DNA of 64,000 nt from Turneriella parva DSM 21527 (GTDB lineage Bacteria > Spirochaetota > Leptospiria > Turneriellales > Turneriellaceae): assembly GCF_000266885.1 (NCBI RefSeq), contig NC_018020.1, positions 3,534,001-3,598,000 on the forward strand. The letters run 5' to 3'. Positions 37,409-47,090 of this stretch are shown one piece after another; within the stretch, counting starts at the first letter, position 1, and every line of letters begins with the position of its first letter. The notes under the pieces were generated by a model. That model was given only the letters and a program-made list of their open reading frames with translations, ran no database searches and had not been told where the DNA came from. Both the position numbers and the translations under genes were made by a program.

Positions 37409-37438
37409 GGCCCCTCAGCCCTCCGTGGCTGAGGGGCC
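37409..37438 (+). repeat. TCC-loop hairpin, 3' end of cassette 41
   Basis: 12-bp perfect stem, loop CTCCGT, the longest stem of the set. Confidence 0.8.
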
Positions 37439-37451
37439 GCGCAATTACGGC

Positions 37452-37644
37452 CGACAACAAATTTTACAAGCTGCGCTCCCTGCGGTGCCGTAGCTCCTCG
37501 GGTGCTCGGCCTTACGCGGCAAAGATCGCTGCGCCCGCCGCCCTTTGGGGCTGCATTAGGCGGGCTCGCGAGCCGCTTCAGGCACATTTTGACTTGAAGC
37601 GAAGACGCTCCAAGTCAAAACGTCTTGTAAAATCCGCGTTGTGT
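37452..37644 (+). repeat. attC 41
   Basis: R'' CGACAAC, R' GTTGTGT, arms TTTTACAAG/CTTGTAAA. Confidence 0.9.
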
Positions 37645-37683
37645 GACATAGCGCAAGAGATATTCTTCTAAGAGCAGAAAACC

Positions 37684-38169
37684 ATGAACACCGCTTCGTA
37701 CGCTCTGTATTATGATTTCTTGCAAGAAGCTGTGACCCCATATTTTGGGCTGCACACATTGATACCATTTGCGCTAGCGGCAATATGCATCATTTGGTTC
37801 TCTATTCGAATAGAGACTCCCAAAAACATCCGGCTATTTATCTTGGTATTCTCTGCCCTAATAGTGATTACTGTAGCCTTAGCGAGAGTCTCTGAGCACA
37901 ATCAACTTGAACAGATGCGCGAACTGCTAAAGTCAGGCTCTATAAATGTTGTGGAAGGCCCGATAGAAAATATGCGTTTGATGCCCTACCACGGCCACGC
38001 TCTCGAGAGTATTACGGTGCAAAACAGAACTTTCGAATATTCAGAATTTCATTTGGCTCCTGGTTTTCGGAGCACGGTGGCTCGAAGTGGCAGCATATTG
38101 AGAAATGGTTTGAATGTTAGAATTTCATATTTTCAGAATTATATTTTGCGAATTGAGGTCAAAAAATAG
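37684..38169 (+). CDS. membrane protein with extracytoplasmic domain
   Basis: 161 residues: two membrane segments (TLIPFALAAICIIWFSI, RLFILVFSALIVITVALA) followed by a beta-rich soluble domain of about 90 residues (NVVEGPIENMRLMPYHG, LNVRISYFQNYILRIEV). The layout recalls DUF3592-like proteins, but the match is weak. Sole gene of cassette 42. Confidence 0.55.
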   Translation: MNTASYALYYDFLQEAVTPYFGLHTLIPFALAAICIIWFSIRIETPKNIRLFILVFSALIVITVALARVSEHNQLEQMRELLKSGSINVVEGPIENMRLMPYHGHALESITVQNRTFEYSEFHLAPGFRSTVARSGSILRNGLNVRISYFQNYILRIEVKK

Positions 38170-38206
38170 CATTTGCGTCTTAGCTACTTTACCCATGCGC
38201 TACGTC

Positions 38207-38431
38207 ACACAACAAGATTTACCTGCTGCGCTCGCTGCGGTGCCGTGGCTCCTCGCGTGCTCGGCCTCCGGTGGCCTGAAATGCGTTGACGCCCGCGCTC
38301 TATCGAGCTTAATTGGCGGGCGCAACGCAGCCACCTGCGGCACATCGATGGCGCGCCAAGAGCGGCTTCTGTAAGAAGACTGTATTTATTGTGCGGCGCA
38401 CCATCGACGTCAGGTAAATCCAACGTTGTCT
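38207..38431 (+). repeat. attC 42
   Basis: R'' ACACAAC, R' GTTGTCT, arms TTTACCTG/CAGGTAAA. Confidence 0.9.
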
Positions 38432-38454
38432 GAAATAATTGCGCCTTTGTGCCT

Positions 38455-38474
38455 CGCCGACATCCGTGTCGGCG
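38455..38474 (+). repeat. TCC-loop hairpin, 5' end of cassette 43
   Basis: 7-bp stem CGCCGAC, loop ATCCGT. Confidence 0.75.
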
Positions 38475-38577
38475 CTAAACAGATTTCGTAGACCATTCCA
38501 ATTCCCATTCTGACGAAAGGCAAACCGTTTGCCGTCAGGCCGGTGGTTTAAGCAAACTTTTGGGTTGTAATACAGGG

Positions 38578-39243
38578 CTAAAACGTCGAGGGGAAAAATC
38601 TTCTTAGAAAAAGATTAGATTTATCCTCGCCAAACGTGAGGAAAATTTCAAATGACATCATTATACAGACACAATACCACAACATAGCTTGGGCAAACAC
38701 GTCTAAATCAGTGTCCCCTCTGAATTGACTGGCAAACGAGATAATTAACATGAGGCTTCCCCAGCCAAAAATCATAGATCGAATAAATTCCGCCATGCCT
38801 GACGTGGCTGTATCCTTATGTTTTCGTCGCCAAAGAATCTGATCCCATATCACAGAAATAATGAGGGCGATGAATTCTAACCGGTTGGCGATAATTGGAA
38901 GATGGAAATCCGAAACGTCCAAAGATTTGCTGTTATTGCTACCAGGTGTCAAACCTAGCGCAATCGCAAATAAAAAGAAACAAGGAAGTAAATTTACCGC
39001 TATGTTCAATCCTCCGAGGAAGATTACACTCAAGATTCTACCGCTCAGATCCATACCGTCAGAAAGCCAAAAGTATCGTAGCGGCGCAGTCAATGTAATC
39101 AACAATACTTCAACAACGATGTAGTATAGGTATATACCTATAGACCAGTCAAAAAAGTAGACTCCAAGCACTGGGATCAAATTTCGCGCAATAATTGAAA
39201 TTGATTGGCCAATAGTATTAAATTTATCTTTCGTATTTTTCAT
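38578..39243 (-). CDS. multi-pass membrane protein, DUF6498-like
   Basis: 221 residues with about six membrane segments, a WDQILWRR loop and a membrane-embedded FFDWSIGIYLYYIVVEVLLI segment, which resembles DUF6498 proteins (unknown function). The start at 39243 is the first Met after the upstream gene. Antisense, cassette 43. Confidence 0.55.
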   Translation of the reverse strand: MKNTKDKFNTIGQSISIIARNLIPVLGVYFFDWSIGIYLYYIVVEVLLITLTAPLRYFWLSDGMDLSGRILSVIFLGGLNIAVNLLPCFFLFAIALGLTPGSNNSKSLDVSDFHLPIIANRLEFIALIISVIWDQILWRRKHKDTATSGMAEFIRSMIFGWGSLMLIISFASQFRGDTDLDVFAQAMLWYCVCIMMSFEIFLTFGEDKSNLFLRRFFPSTF

Positions 39244-39247
39244 GGTT

Positions 39248-39529
39248 TTAAAGAAGCCTTTCGAGAGCCTGGGCTGCATCACCCATCACGAGTTCATATG
39301 ACTTAGCCTTCCCATCATCCACATCTACCCACATCAGGGCCCGATTGTAGTGCTGCATGAGCCAGCGGTCAGATCCACGCTTTAGTATTTTCCAAGCGCC
39401 AAAATCATCATAACTTTCGAGTCGATCAACGGACATACCAGTCTCGAAATAATTCGCAACACGTTGTTGCTCATCTGGGTGAAGTTTATAAAGACGCCGG
39501 TCCAAGAGATATCCCCCGACAATCCCCAA
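39248..39529 (-). CDS. hypothetical small protein
   Basis: 93 residues (HPDEQQRVANYFETGMSVDR, WMLQ-type region DRWLMQHYNRALMWVDVDDG), acidic C-terminus. Four bases upstream of the DUF6498-like gene and in the same direction, so the two form an antisense operon. Function unknown. Confidence 0.5.
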   Translation of the reverse strand: MGIVGGYLLDRRLYKLHPDEQQRVANYFETGMSVDRLESYDDFGAWKILKRGSDRWLMQHYNRALMWVDVDDGKAKSYELVMGDAAQALERLL

Positions 39530-39669
39530 AACAAGGGAGTTATCCGATTCTTCAATTATTTGTCAAGTACAAGCTTGTAAACTTCTTTTTAATCGCTCTC
39601 TCTAATCGACGGATATCGGTGCCCTTAGAATTCCAAAGAATACCAGGTGCTGAGAATTTAATCCTTGTC

Positions 39670-39690
39670 GCCCGGACCTCCTAGCCGGGC
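39670..39690 (+). repeat. TCC-loop hairpin, 3' end of cassette 43
   Basis: 6-bp stem GCCCGG with CTCCT in the loop. Confidence 0.65.
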
Positions 39691-39709
39691 TCACAGGCGC
39701 AATTACTTC

Positions 39710-39934
39710 AGACAACAAGATTTACCTGCTGCGCTCGCTGCGGTGCCGTAGCTCCTCGCGTGCTCGGCCTTCGGTGGCCTGAAATGCGTTGACGCCCGCG
39801 CTCTGTCGAGCTCTATTGGCGGGCGCAACGCAGCCACCTGCGGCACATCGATGGCGCGCCAAGAGCAGCTTAACTAAGAAGACTGCAGGTATTGTGCGGC
39901 GCACCATCGACGTCAGGTAAATCCAACGTTGCCC
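39710..39934 (+). repeat. attC 43
   Basis: R'' AGACAAC, R' GTTGCCC, arms TTTACCTG/CAGGTAAA. Confidence 0.9.
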
Positions 39935-40386
39935 GCCATGCCTATGCGTGGCCGAAAAATAGAAGAATTACTGTGTGCAGTCGAGCTTGCGGCTTGCTAT
40001 TTGGGTGAAGATTAGAGTTTGGCGTCTGGCGCAAGCACGACTGCTCGGTTGGCGCTCCTGGCTTCGAGGTTTGTCTGCGTCAGAAATCCTACTATTTGTT
40101 CGAATTCGGTATTGCGGCTTCGCAGGCCACGCATCGCGAGCTTGAGAGCGATTGGCCCCTGCCGGATCAATGCGACGTCGCGCTCGCGAGTCGGCACGGC
40201 GGGCAACAGATTTTACAAGCTGCGCCGCCATTCGCTACGCGAAAGGCGTGCTCGGTCTCGGCGACAAAGATGCGTCGACGCCCGCGCTCTGTCGAGCTTC
40301 ATTGGCGGGCGCGCCGCAGTCGCCTTCGACACGATTTGGGTTGCGCCGAAGACGGCACACCCCAAATCGTCTAGTAAAATCAAACG
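39929..40386 (+). mobile_element. family A cassette, copy 10
   Basis: 458 bp; attC 44 carries the central hairpin GCGCTCTGTCGAGC that is otherwise found in gene-cassette attCs, a mosaic site. Confidence 0.85.
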
Positions 40387-40392
40387 TTGGCC
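40201..40392 (+). repeat. attC 44
   Basis: R'' GGGCAAC, R' GTTGGCC; family A with a foreign central hairpin. Confidence 0.9.
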
Positions 40393-40402
40393 GCCATACA
40401 CT

Positions 40403-41017
40403 ATGAGATGCCTTAACTGTAATGGAACAGAGTTAACTTTACTGAAGACTGAATATGGAAAAGGCCTGGTTTGCTTCGCATGTGCCGGTCAGCTTGGTTC
40501 CCTATTGTACCTTTTAAAGAATGCGAAATCTACCGGTATAAAACTTAAAAACGCAGAGGATACAATAGAAGATTTGCGAAATTGCCCTCGGTGTGCTAAA
40601 GAATTTGAAAAGCGACTCGCAATAAATGATAAGACTGAATGCTTAGTTGACATCTGTTATAATTGCAGTTTAGTCTGGTATGACAGGGGTGAGCTCGAAA
40701 GCTTACTAATTCCCCACGTGGCACAGCCTAAAGAGACATCGATAAATTCTGAAAATTTAGCACAATCAGTAAAGGCTGAGAGCCATACTAAAGAATTAGA
40801 GACAGAAGATGATAAAATTAAGGCAATGATTCGAGCCGTGCATAGCAATTCGGGATTAGATCCTAAAGAAAAAGGAAAAATCATAGAATTTATTAAGAAT
40901 GGCCCAGAGGTTCCGAAAGATAAAGGGAAAAGAGGCACCTCTTGGCGGGATGTATTTGACATTGGTGATTTTGGCGATGGCGGAGATGATGGTGGCGGCG
41001 ATGGAGACGGAGATTAA
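40403..41017 (+). CDS. TFIIB-type zinc-ribbon protein
   Basis: 204 residues: two zinc ribbons (CLNC...CFAC and CPRC...CYNCSLVWYDRGELE), the pattern of zf-TFIIB proteins. The C-terminal tail is extreme, Gly/Asp only (GDGGDDGGGDGDGD). The start ATG at 40403 is 18 bases into cassette 45. Probable metal-binding scaffold of unknown role. Confidence 0.7.
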   Translation: MRCLNCNGTELTLLKTEYGKGLVCFACAGQLGSLLYLLKNAKSTGIKLKNAEDTIEDLRNCPRCAKEFEKRLAINDKTECLVDICYNCSLVWYDRGELESLLIPHVAQPKETSINSENLAQSVKAESHTKELETEDDKIKAMIRAVHSNSGLDPKEKGKIIEFIKNGPEVPKDKGKRGTSWRDVFDIGDFGDGGDDGGGDGDGD

Positions 41018-41031
41018 TCATAGTGTACGGC

Positions 41032-41245
41032 GGCCAACAAAATTTACCTGCTGCGCTCGCTGCGGTGCCGTTGCTCCTCGCGTGCTCGGCCCTACGCGCC
41101 AAAGATGCCTTCGTCGCACAAGCGGGACGCTTGTTTTGTGCTCCTCAGGCAGGCGCTTCGGGCACATTTGGTGACGCAAATAGGCTTTACCGGTTGAAAT
41201 AATGACACATGCGTCACCAAACGTCAGGTAAATTCCGCGTTGCCC
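41032..41245 (+). repeat. attC 45
   Basis: R'' GGCCAAC, R' GTTGCCC, arms TTTACCTG/CAGGTAAA. Confidence 0.9.
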
Positions 41246-41697
41246 GCCATGCCTATGCGTGGCCGAAAAATAGAAGAATTACTGTGTGCAGTCGAGCTTG
41301 CGGCTTGCTATTTGGGTGAAGATTAGAGTTTGGCGTCTGGCGCAAGCACGACTGCTCGGTTGGCGCTCCTGGCTTCGAGGTTTGTCTGCGTCAGAAATCC
41401 TACTATTTGTTCGAATTCGGTATTGCGGCTTCGCAGGCCACGCATCGCGAGCTTGAGAGCGATTGGCCCCTGCCGGATCAATGCGACGTCGCGCTCGCGA
41501 GTCGGCACGGCGGGCAACAGATTTTACAAGCTGCGCCGCCATTCGCTACGCGAAAGGCGTGCTCGGTCTCGGCGACAAAGATGCGTCGACGCCCGCGCTC
41601 TGTCGAGCTTCATTGGCGGGCGCGCCGCAGTCGCCTTCGACACGATTTGGGTTGCGCCGAAGACGGCACACCCCAAATCGTCTAGTAAAATCAAACG
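41240..41697 (+). mobile_element. family A cassette, copy 11
   Basis: Identical to copy 10 apart from its neighbours; one gene cassette (zinc ribbon) lies between them. Confidence 0.85.
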
Positions 41698-41703
41698 TTC
41701 TAT
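41512..41703 (+). repeat. attC 46
   Basis: R'' GGGCAAC, R' GTTCTAT; same mosaic as attC 44. Confidence 0.9.
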
Positions 41704-42274
41704 GTCATTGCCTAGCGTCGCGAAGAGATAGAAAGGCAGAAGAGCGCCTCGTCATTGTAAGTTCCTTCCAGGCTTCAACGCTGGTTGTGTAACGATTGCT
41801 ATATATGAAGATCGCGACGCTCCGCGATCGCTGCAAGAGTTTTACACAGGCGCATTCGCAAAACCCGCGAAGAGTTGTCGGCGCGATGGATCAGGTTTCG
41901 TCTTACGCTGCGTTCGCGAGCCTTCGTTCATTCGTACGCGGCGGAAATTACTGAGAGCTCGCGAACTCCGCTTTCATTAAACCTCTGGCGCCTCGTCAGA
42001 TAAAGTGCGGGTTTTGCGAACACGCCACAGCCCTGCCCCCAAGCGACCGCTTGACGGCAACGACATAGAACAAATTTTACGCGCTGCGCCGCGACCACTC
42101 CGTTGGGTCGCGTGCTCGGCCCTGCGCGCCAAAGATGCCTTCGTCGCACAAACGGGACGTTTGTTTGGTGCTCCTCAGGCAGGCGCTCCGGGCACATGCG
42201 CTTCGCGTAAAACGCAATGGTTGAAATGCAAAACACTTTACACCCGCAGGCGCACGTCAGCGTAAAATCAAGCG
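41698..42274 (+). mobile_element. family B cassette, copy 6
   Basis: Follows A copy 11. Similar to copy 5 and copy 9. Confidence 0.85.
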
Positions 42275-42280
42275 TTCTAT
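42065..42280 (+). repeat. attC 47
   Basis: R'' ATAGAAC, R' GTTCTAT; family B. Confidence 0.9.
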
Positions 42281-42852
42281 GTCATTGCCTAGCGTCGCGA
42301 AGAAGTAGAAAAGCCAAAGAGCGCCTCGTCATTGTAAGCTCCTTCCAGGCTTGAACGCTGGTTGTGTAACGGATGCTACAGTTGAAGATCGCGACGCTCC
42401 GCGATCGCTGCAAGAGTTTTACCCAGGCGTATTCGCAAAACCCGCGAAGAGTTGTCGGCGCGATGGATCAGATTTCGTCTTGCGCTACGTTCGCGAGCCT
42501 TCGTTTTTTCGTACGCGGCGGGAATTACCGAGGCCTCGCGAACTCCGCTTTGCTTAAACCTCCAACGCCTCGTCATGTAAAGTGCGGGCTTTGCGAACAC
42601 GCCACAGCCCTACCCCCTAAGCGATCGCTTGACGGCAACGACATAGAACAAATTTTACGCGCTGCGCCGCGACCACTGCGTTGGGTCGCGTGCTCGGCCC
42701 TACGCGCCGAAGATGCCCTTCGCCCGCCGGCCAATGGGCCTGCATTGGCGGGCTCGGGCAGGCGCTACGGGCACATGCGCTTCGCGTAAAACGCAATGGT
42801 TGAAATACAAAACACTTTACACCCGCAGGCGCACGTCAGCGTAAAATCCACG
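42275..42852 (+). mobile_element. family B cassette, copy 7
   Basis: Nearly identical to copy 3. Confidence 0.85.
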
Positions 42853-42858
42853 TTGACC
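42643..42858 (+). repeat. attC 48
   Basis: R'' ATAGAAC, R' GTTGACC; family B. Confidence 0.9.
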
Positions 42859-43311
42859 GCCATGCCTATGCGTGGCCGAAAATAAGAAGAAGCACTGTGT
42901 GCAGTCGAGCTTGCGGCTTGCTATTTCGGTGAAGATTAGAGTTTGGCGACTGGCGCAAGCACGACTGCTCGGTTGGCGCTCCTGGCTTCGATGTTTGTGT
43001 GCGTCAGAAATCCTACTATGCGTTCGAATTCGGTATTGCGGCTTCGCAGGCCACGCATCGCGAGCTTGAGAGCGATTGGCCCCTGCCCGATCGATGCGAC
43101 GTCGCGCTCGCGAGTCGGCACGGCGGGCAACAGATTTTACAAGCTGCGCCGCCATTCGCTACGCGAAAGGCGTGCTCGGTCTCGGCGACGAAGATGCGTC
43201 GACGCCCGCAGCTCGGTTGAGCTTCATTGGCGGGCGCGCCGCAGTCGCCTTCGACACAATTTGGGTTGCGCCGAAGACGGCACACCCCAAATCGTCTAGT
43301 AAAATCTAACG
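42853..43311 (+). mobile_element. family A cassette, copy 12
   Basis: Starts GTTGACCGCC although its 3' core is GGGCAAC, so the end complementarity is broken at position 5. Confidence 0.85.
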
Positions 43312-43317
43312 TTGTGC
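43125..43317 (+). repeat. attC 49
   Basis: R'' GGGCAAC, R' GTTGTGC; family A. Confidence 0.9.
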
Positions 43318-43331
43318 GAAAGAGCTGGGCA

Positions 43332-44066
43332 ATGAACATATTCTTAAGACGATTTTTGCTCATCTTGTTTCTATTAACAACGGGCTGCGGTCGAAGTATG
43401 ACTGTAAAGAGAGAGGCTGACTCGAAAGACCCAAATGGAATTTCAAAAGCAGGGGCGATATTATATGTAACCTCTACCGACGGCTTGTTCTTGCGCAGTG
43501 CGCCAGATGCATCTGCTAAAAAAGTCGCATTGATTCCATTTGCGGAGAAAGTCAGTATACTTTCGGTCGACGGAATTGCTGTTAGCGTGGGCGGTCGAAC
43601 CGGAAATTGGGCTAAAGTTGCCTGGCGCGAAAAAACCGGCTACGTATTTGACTATTTCTTAACCGATGAACTCAGTCAGCTATTGGCGCATAAAAGATTC
43701 GTGTTTGGTAATGGTTGCACTGGGCTTGAATACAGTGAACATACTTGGCATTTGATCTTTCTCCCGGCCTTTAAATATCGCTCGGAACGCATATCTGGAT
43801 GGGGCACATCTTGCAATCGAGAGCGCATAGCAGAGGGTAGCTATGACGTCTTCGGTGGTAAACTTACTTTGCGTGCAACGAGCTTATCGGACCGCATTGT
43901 TGGTGGCAAAGGGTGCGAAAAGATGAATTTACCGTCTGGCCTGAAGGAAATCATTCCTGGTCATGATGAGGGCATCTTTGTAGTGACTCAATGCGAAAAG
44001 AAGCTTGCCATAGCTGCTTCTTATGACAGCCCAAAGATGCTTATTCTAACGAACAATCCGCCGTGA
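43332..44066 (+). CDS. SH3-domain lipoprotein, duplicate copy
   Basis: Near-identical copy of the gene at 14235 (one base difference seen near the start, GGCGA versus GACGA), same length, same attC and same cassette ends. Cassette 50 was therefore duplicated recently within the array. Confidence 0.75.
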   Translation: MNIFLRRFLLILFLLTTGCGRSMTVKREADSKDPNGISKAGAILYVTSTDGLFLRSAPDASAKKVALIPFAEKVSILSVDGIAVSVGGRTGNWAKVAWREKTGYVFDYFLTDELSQLLAHKRFVFGNGCTGLEYSEHTWHLIFLPAFKYRSERISGWGTSCNRERIAEGSYDVFGGKLTLRATSLSDRIVGGKGCEKMNLPSGLKEIIPGHDEGIFVVTQCEKKLAIAASYDSPKMLILTNNPP

Positions 44067-44079
44067 GCCCAGCTCCATC

Positions 44080-44273
44080 GCACAACAAATTTTACCTGCT
44101 GCGCGCGCGACCACTTCGTTGGGTCGCGTGCTCGGCCGCTCCGCGCCAAAGATGCCCTGCGCCCGCCGGCCAATGGGCCTGCATTGGCGGGCTCGGGCAG
44201 GCGCTTCGGGCACATTTTTGCTTGTGACGAAGACGCCACAAGCAAAAACGTCAAGGTAAAATCAACGTTGTCA
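44080..44273 (+). repeat. attC 50
   Basis: R'' GCACAAC, R' GTTGTCA, arms TTTTACCTG/AAGGTAAA. Confidence 0.9.
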
Positions 44274-44291
44274 GCCATAATTGCAAAACAT

Positions 44292-44837
44292 ATGTTGAAA
44301 CGAAACTTAATTCTGAACACAGTCATTTTCGTCTCCCTAACCGCCTGCGCTAGCAACCAGCGAAAACAGCCCCAATTTGAATGGGGGCAATCTTTATCTA
44401 CCGTTAAGGAGAATGAAGCTGTTCGTCTTGAAACAGAGCCTAAGGGACAAGCTACCTATTACAAAGATCGAATTAAGACTCTTACATATGAAGACAAACT
44501 CTTGAATGCGCGGTGCGCCTTAACTTATTGGTTTGAAAACGATCATTTGATAGTAGTCTCATATTCTTGCAGCAATCCTGATTGGGACGAAGAAGAACTC
44601 AAGGGTCATGTCCGAAATAAGCTTACATCCCTTCATGGGGAGCCAGCGACAATTCCCCAGGGAGATAAATGGTATGATTACTACGTGGCTCAAAATGCGC
44701 ACATTTATTTTCGCATTGTCCGGATACCGAGTGATCGGCTTGCATTTCGAACTTTTCAAGCCAATATTTTTTACAGCCAGCATTCACATGAAAAATCAAA
44801 ATTTTTGAAAGCCTTGCTACCGACCTTCGGTCGCTGA
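44292..44837 (+). CDS. putative lipoprotein
   Basis: 181 residues; signal peptide LNTVIFVSLTAC, lipid Cys19. The mature domain is mixed (LNARCALTYWFENDHLIVVSY, LKGHVRNKLTSLHGEP) with a distinctive DYYVAQNAHIYFRIV segment. Function unknown. Sole gene of cassette 51. Confidence 0.6.
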   Translation: MLKRNLILNTVIFVSLTACASNQRKQPQFEWGQSLSTVKENEAVRLETEPKGQATYYKDRIKTLTYEDKLLNARCALTYWFENDHLIVVSYSCSNPDWDEEELKGHVRNKLTSLHGEPATIPQGDKWYDYYVAQNAHIYFRIVRIPSDRLAFRTFQANIFYSQHSHEKSKFLKALLPTFGR

Positions 44838-44855
44838 GACCCTAGCAATTACGGC

Positions 44856-45072
44856 TGACAACAAATTTTACGCGCTGCGCCGCTGCGGTGCAGTAGCTCC
44901 TCGCGTGCTCGGGTCTCCGCGGCAAAGATCGCGGACGACGCGCACACCGGGAGGTGTGTTTTCGCGCGTCGCCGCGAGCCGCTACGACCACATTTTTTGA
45001 CGCGAATCGGCTTTACAGATTGATTAAATGACACAGGCGTCAAAAAACGTCAGCGTAAAATCCACGTTGTGC
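44856..45072 (+). repeat. attC 51
   Basis: R'' TGACAAC, R' GTTGTGC, arms TTTTACGCG/AGCGTAAA. Confidence 0.9.
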
Positions 45073-45086
45073 GAAAGAGCTGGGCA

Positions 45087-45809
45087 ATGACATATTCTTT
45101 CAAGACCATCATTTTGAGCTTGAGCATAATTTGCTTTTGTACAAAGGCAGGCGTAAGACCACAAAAATCATCAGAGATCGGTTCCCAAGAATTGCAGGTT
45201 CCCAACCTTATTTTTCACGTGGTATCTACAGACGGTGTTTTTCTGAGAGAGAAGCCAGAAATTTCGTCAAAGAAAGTGGCCTTAATTCCATTTGGTGATA
45301 AAGTTATCACGGGTGAAGGCTACGCGGTTACCGCGCAAATAGATGGCAATTTTGCAAAATGGATTCCAGTTCGGTGGGCCGGAAAGGTCGGATATGTTTT
45401 TGACCATTATCTGAAATCCGACAGAGCTACCTTACTCGCCGGAAGAACCTTTAGTTATGGCCTTGATTGTACCGGAAAGACTTACTCAGAGTTTACCTGG
45501 CGCTTGTTCTTCTTAGAAAATTTTCAATATCGAATCGAACATATTTCAGAATTCAACTTGTCCTGCACTCTAAAGCACGTCTCGAACGGCTCATACGAGT
45601 TAACTGGTGATAAGCTGCGCTTAAAGCCACAGAAAATTGACAATCTATTTATAGGCAGTAAGAATTGCCCGAAACAGACTCCAATCGATATAGTCAAAGG
45701 CTATGATTTCGTTGACGGCGGCGAGTATTTGGTCACAAAATGTACCGGAAAGGTCGCTTTTTCGAAAGATCCCGGCAATTCTCAAGGATTTGTTGAAGAA
45801 GGGCATTAG
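45087..45809 (+). CDS. SH3-domain lipoprotein paralogue
   Basis: 240 residues; signal peptide ending SLSIICFC. SH3b domain with VVSTDGVFLREKPEISSKK, VALIPFGDKVITG and VGYVFDHYL, clearly homologous to the protein at 14235, plus the same C-terminal region (TYSEFTWRLFFLENF). It has the same cassette-end repeat as cassettes 16 and 50 but only moderate protein identity: an older duplicate. Cassette 52. Confidence 0.7.
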   Translation: MTYSFKTIILSLSIICFCTKAGVRPQKSSEIGSQELQVPNLIFHVVSTDGVFLREKPEISSKKVALIPFGDKVITGEGYAVTAQIDGNFAKWIPVRWAGKVGYVFDHYLKSDRATLLAGRTFSYGLDCTGKTYSEFTWRLFFLENFQYRIEHISEFNLSCTLKHVSNGSYELTGDKLRLKPQKIDNLFIGSKNCPKQTPIDIVKGYDFVDGGEYLVTKCTGKVAFSKDPGNSQGFVEEGH

Positions 45810-45828
45810 CCGTGAGCCCAGCTCCATC

Positions 45829-46044
45829 GCACAACAAAATTTACCTGCTGCGCTCGCTGCGGTGCCGTAGCTCCTCGCGTGCTCGGCCCTACGCGCCAAA
45901 GATGCCCTGCGCCCGGCCAAGCGGGAGCTTGATTTTGCCGGGCTCGGGCAGGCGCTTCGGGCACATTTGGTGACGCAAATAGGCTTTACAGATTGAAATA
46001 ATGACACAAGCGTCACCAAACGCCAGGTAAATTCCGCGTTGTGC
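45829..46044 (+). repeat. attC 52
   Basis: R'' GCACAAC, R' GTTGTGC, arms TTTACCTG/CAGGTAAA; right arm starts CGCCAGG instead of CGTCAGG. Confidence 0.9.
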
Positions 46045-46067
46045 GAAAGTTTAGCGGGGCAAGATTT

Positions 46068-46802
46068 ATGTTTAACAGGACTTTTATTCTAATTGCAATA
46101 CTAATACTCCTCCTCGGCTATGCTGCGGCTATCTGGTCTGCTGATTCCTTCGAGGTTTATGTCACGGCAAATGATGGCGCCGCGCTACGCGATGCCCCAG
46201 GTTTGCATGGCAAGATAGTACAAAAACTAACCTACGGACAAAGCTTAGAGGTTATTGAAGAACTTAAAGTTTTCGAGACTATTACACTCAAGGGGATACC
46301 GTATTCAGGCGCATGGTTTAGAGTTAAGTCAGGTCAAAATCAGGAGTTTGTGTTTGCGCCGCTGATTTCCCCAAAGATTGCTGACGAGTTTATTTGTGAA
46401 AAGCCCAAAGCGCAAACGAATATTGAAATCTCTGAACGAGATGTGAAAATCGAGTTATGTTCTGATGGGTCTTTTTACCAGGACGAAAGCTATGAATGTA
46501 AAGCTAATTGCAGTCTGCACGGTTGCTGGCGCATTAACGCTGGCCGCATCGAAATTTCTAAGCGCAAACAATATCGTGTGGAAGGAATCGGCAAACCAAT
46601 CCGATGCACACATTTCTGCGAGTATGATAAATACCGGGTGGCTACAGTGATTTGGGCCACACAACCCTACACCGAAAGCTATGTGCAACTTGACAATATT
46701 GAAAAAATCATCGCCGGACAGAAGAATGATCCTCCAAATGTAAGATTTTCTCCCGGTTCATCTGCATGCCGCAAGGGGTATCTATTCGGCAAGCCCCGCT
46801 AA
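46068..46802 (+). CDS. secreted SH3-domain protein
   Basis: 244 residues; N-terminal membrane anchor or signal (LIAILILLLGYAAAIWSA) and an SH3b domain (YVTANDGAALRDAPGLHGKI, GAWFRVKSGQNQEFVFAPL). Many Cys in the second half (ECKANCSLHGCWRI) suggest disulfides. More distant than the other SH3 proteins. Cassette 53 has the longest end complementarity seen here, 23 positions. Confidence 0.65.
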   Translation: MFNRTFILIAILILLLGYAAAIWSADSFEVYVTANDGAALRDAPGLHGKIVQKLTYGQSLEVIEELKVFETITLKGIPYSGAWFRVKSGQNQEFVFAPLISPKIADEFICEKPKAQTNIEISERDVKIELCSDGSFYQDESYECKANCSLHGCWRINAGRIEISKRKQYRVEGIGKPIRCTHFCEYDKYRVATVIWATQPYTESYVQLDNIEKIIAGQKNDPPNVRFSPGSSACRKGYLFGKPR

Positions 46803-46808
46803 ACCATC

Positions 46809-47033
46809 GCACAACAAGATTTACCTGCTGCGCTCGCTGCGGTGCCGTGGCTCCTCGCGTGCTCGGCCTCCGGTGGCCTGAAATGCGTTGACGCCCGCGC
46901 TCTGTCGAGCTTTATTGGCGGGCGCAACGCAGCCACCTGCGGCACATCGATGGCGCGCCAAGAGCGGCTTCACTAAGAAGACTTCATTTTTTGTGCGGCG
47001 CACCATCGACGTCAGGTAAATCCAACGTTCTAT
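46809..47033 (+). repeat. attC 53
   Basis: R'' GCACAAC, R' GTTCTAT, arms TTTACCTG/CAGGTAAA. Confidence 0.9.
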
Positions 47034-47056
47034 GACATTGGCGCGGCACTCTTATC

Positions 47057-47076
47057 CGCCCGCATCCGTGCGGGCG
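47057..47076 (+). repeat. TCC-loop hairpin, 5' end of cassette 54
   Basis: 7-bp stem CGCCCGC, loop ATCCGT. Confidence 0.75.
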
Positions 47077-47090
47077 ATGTTGCGGCATTG

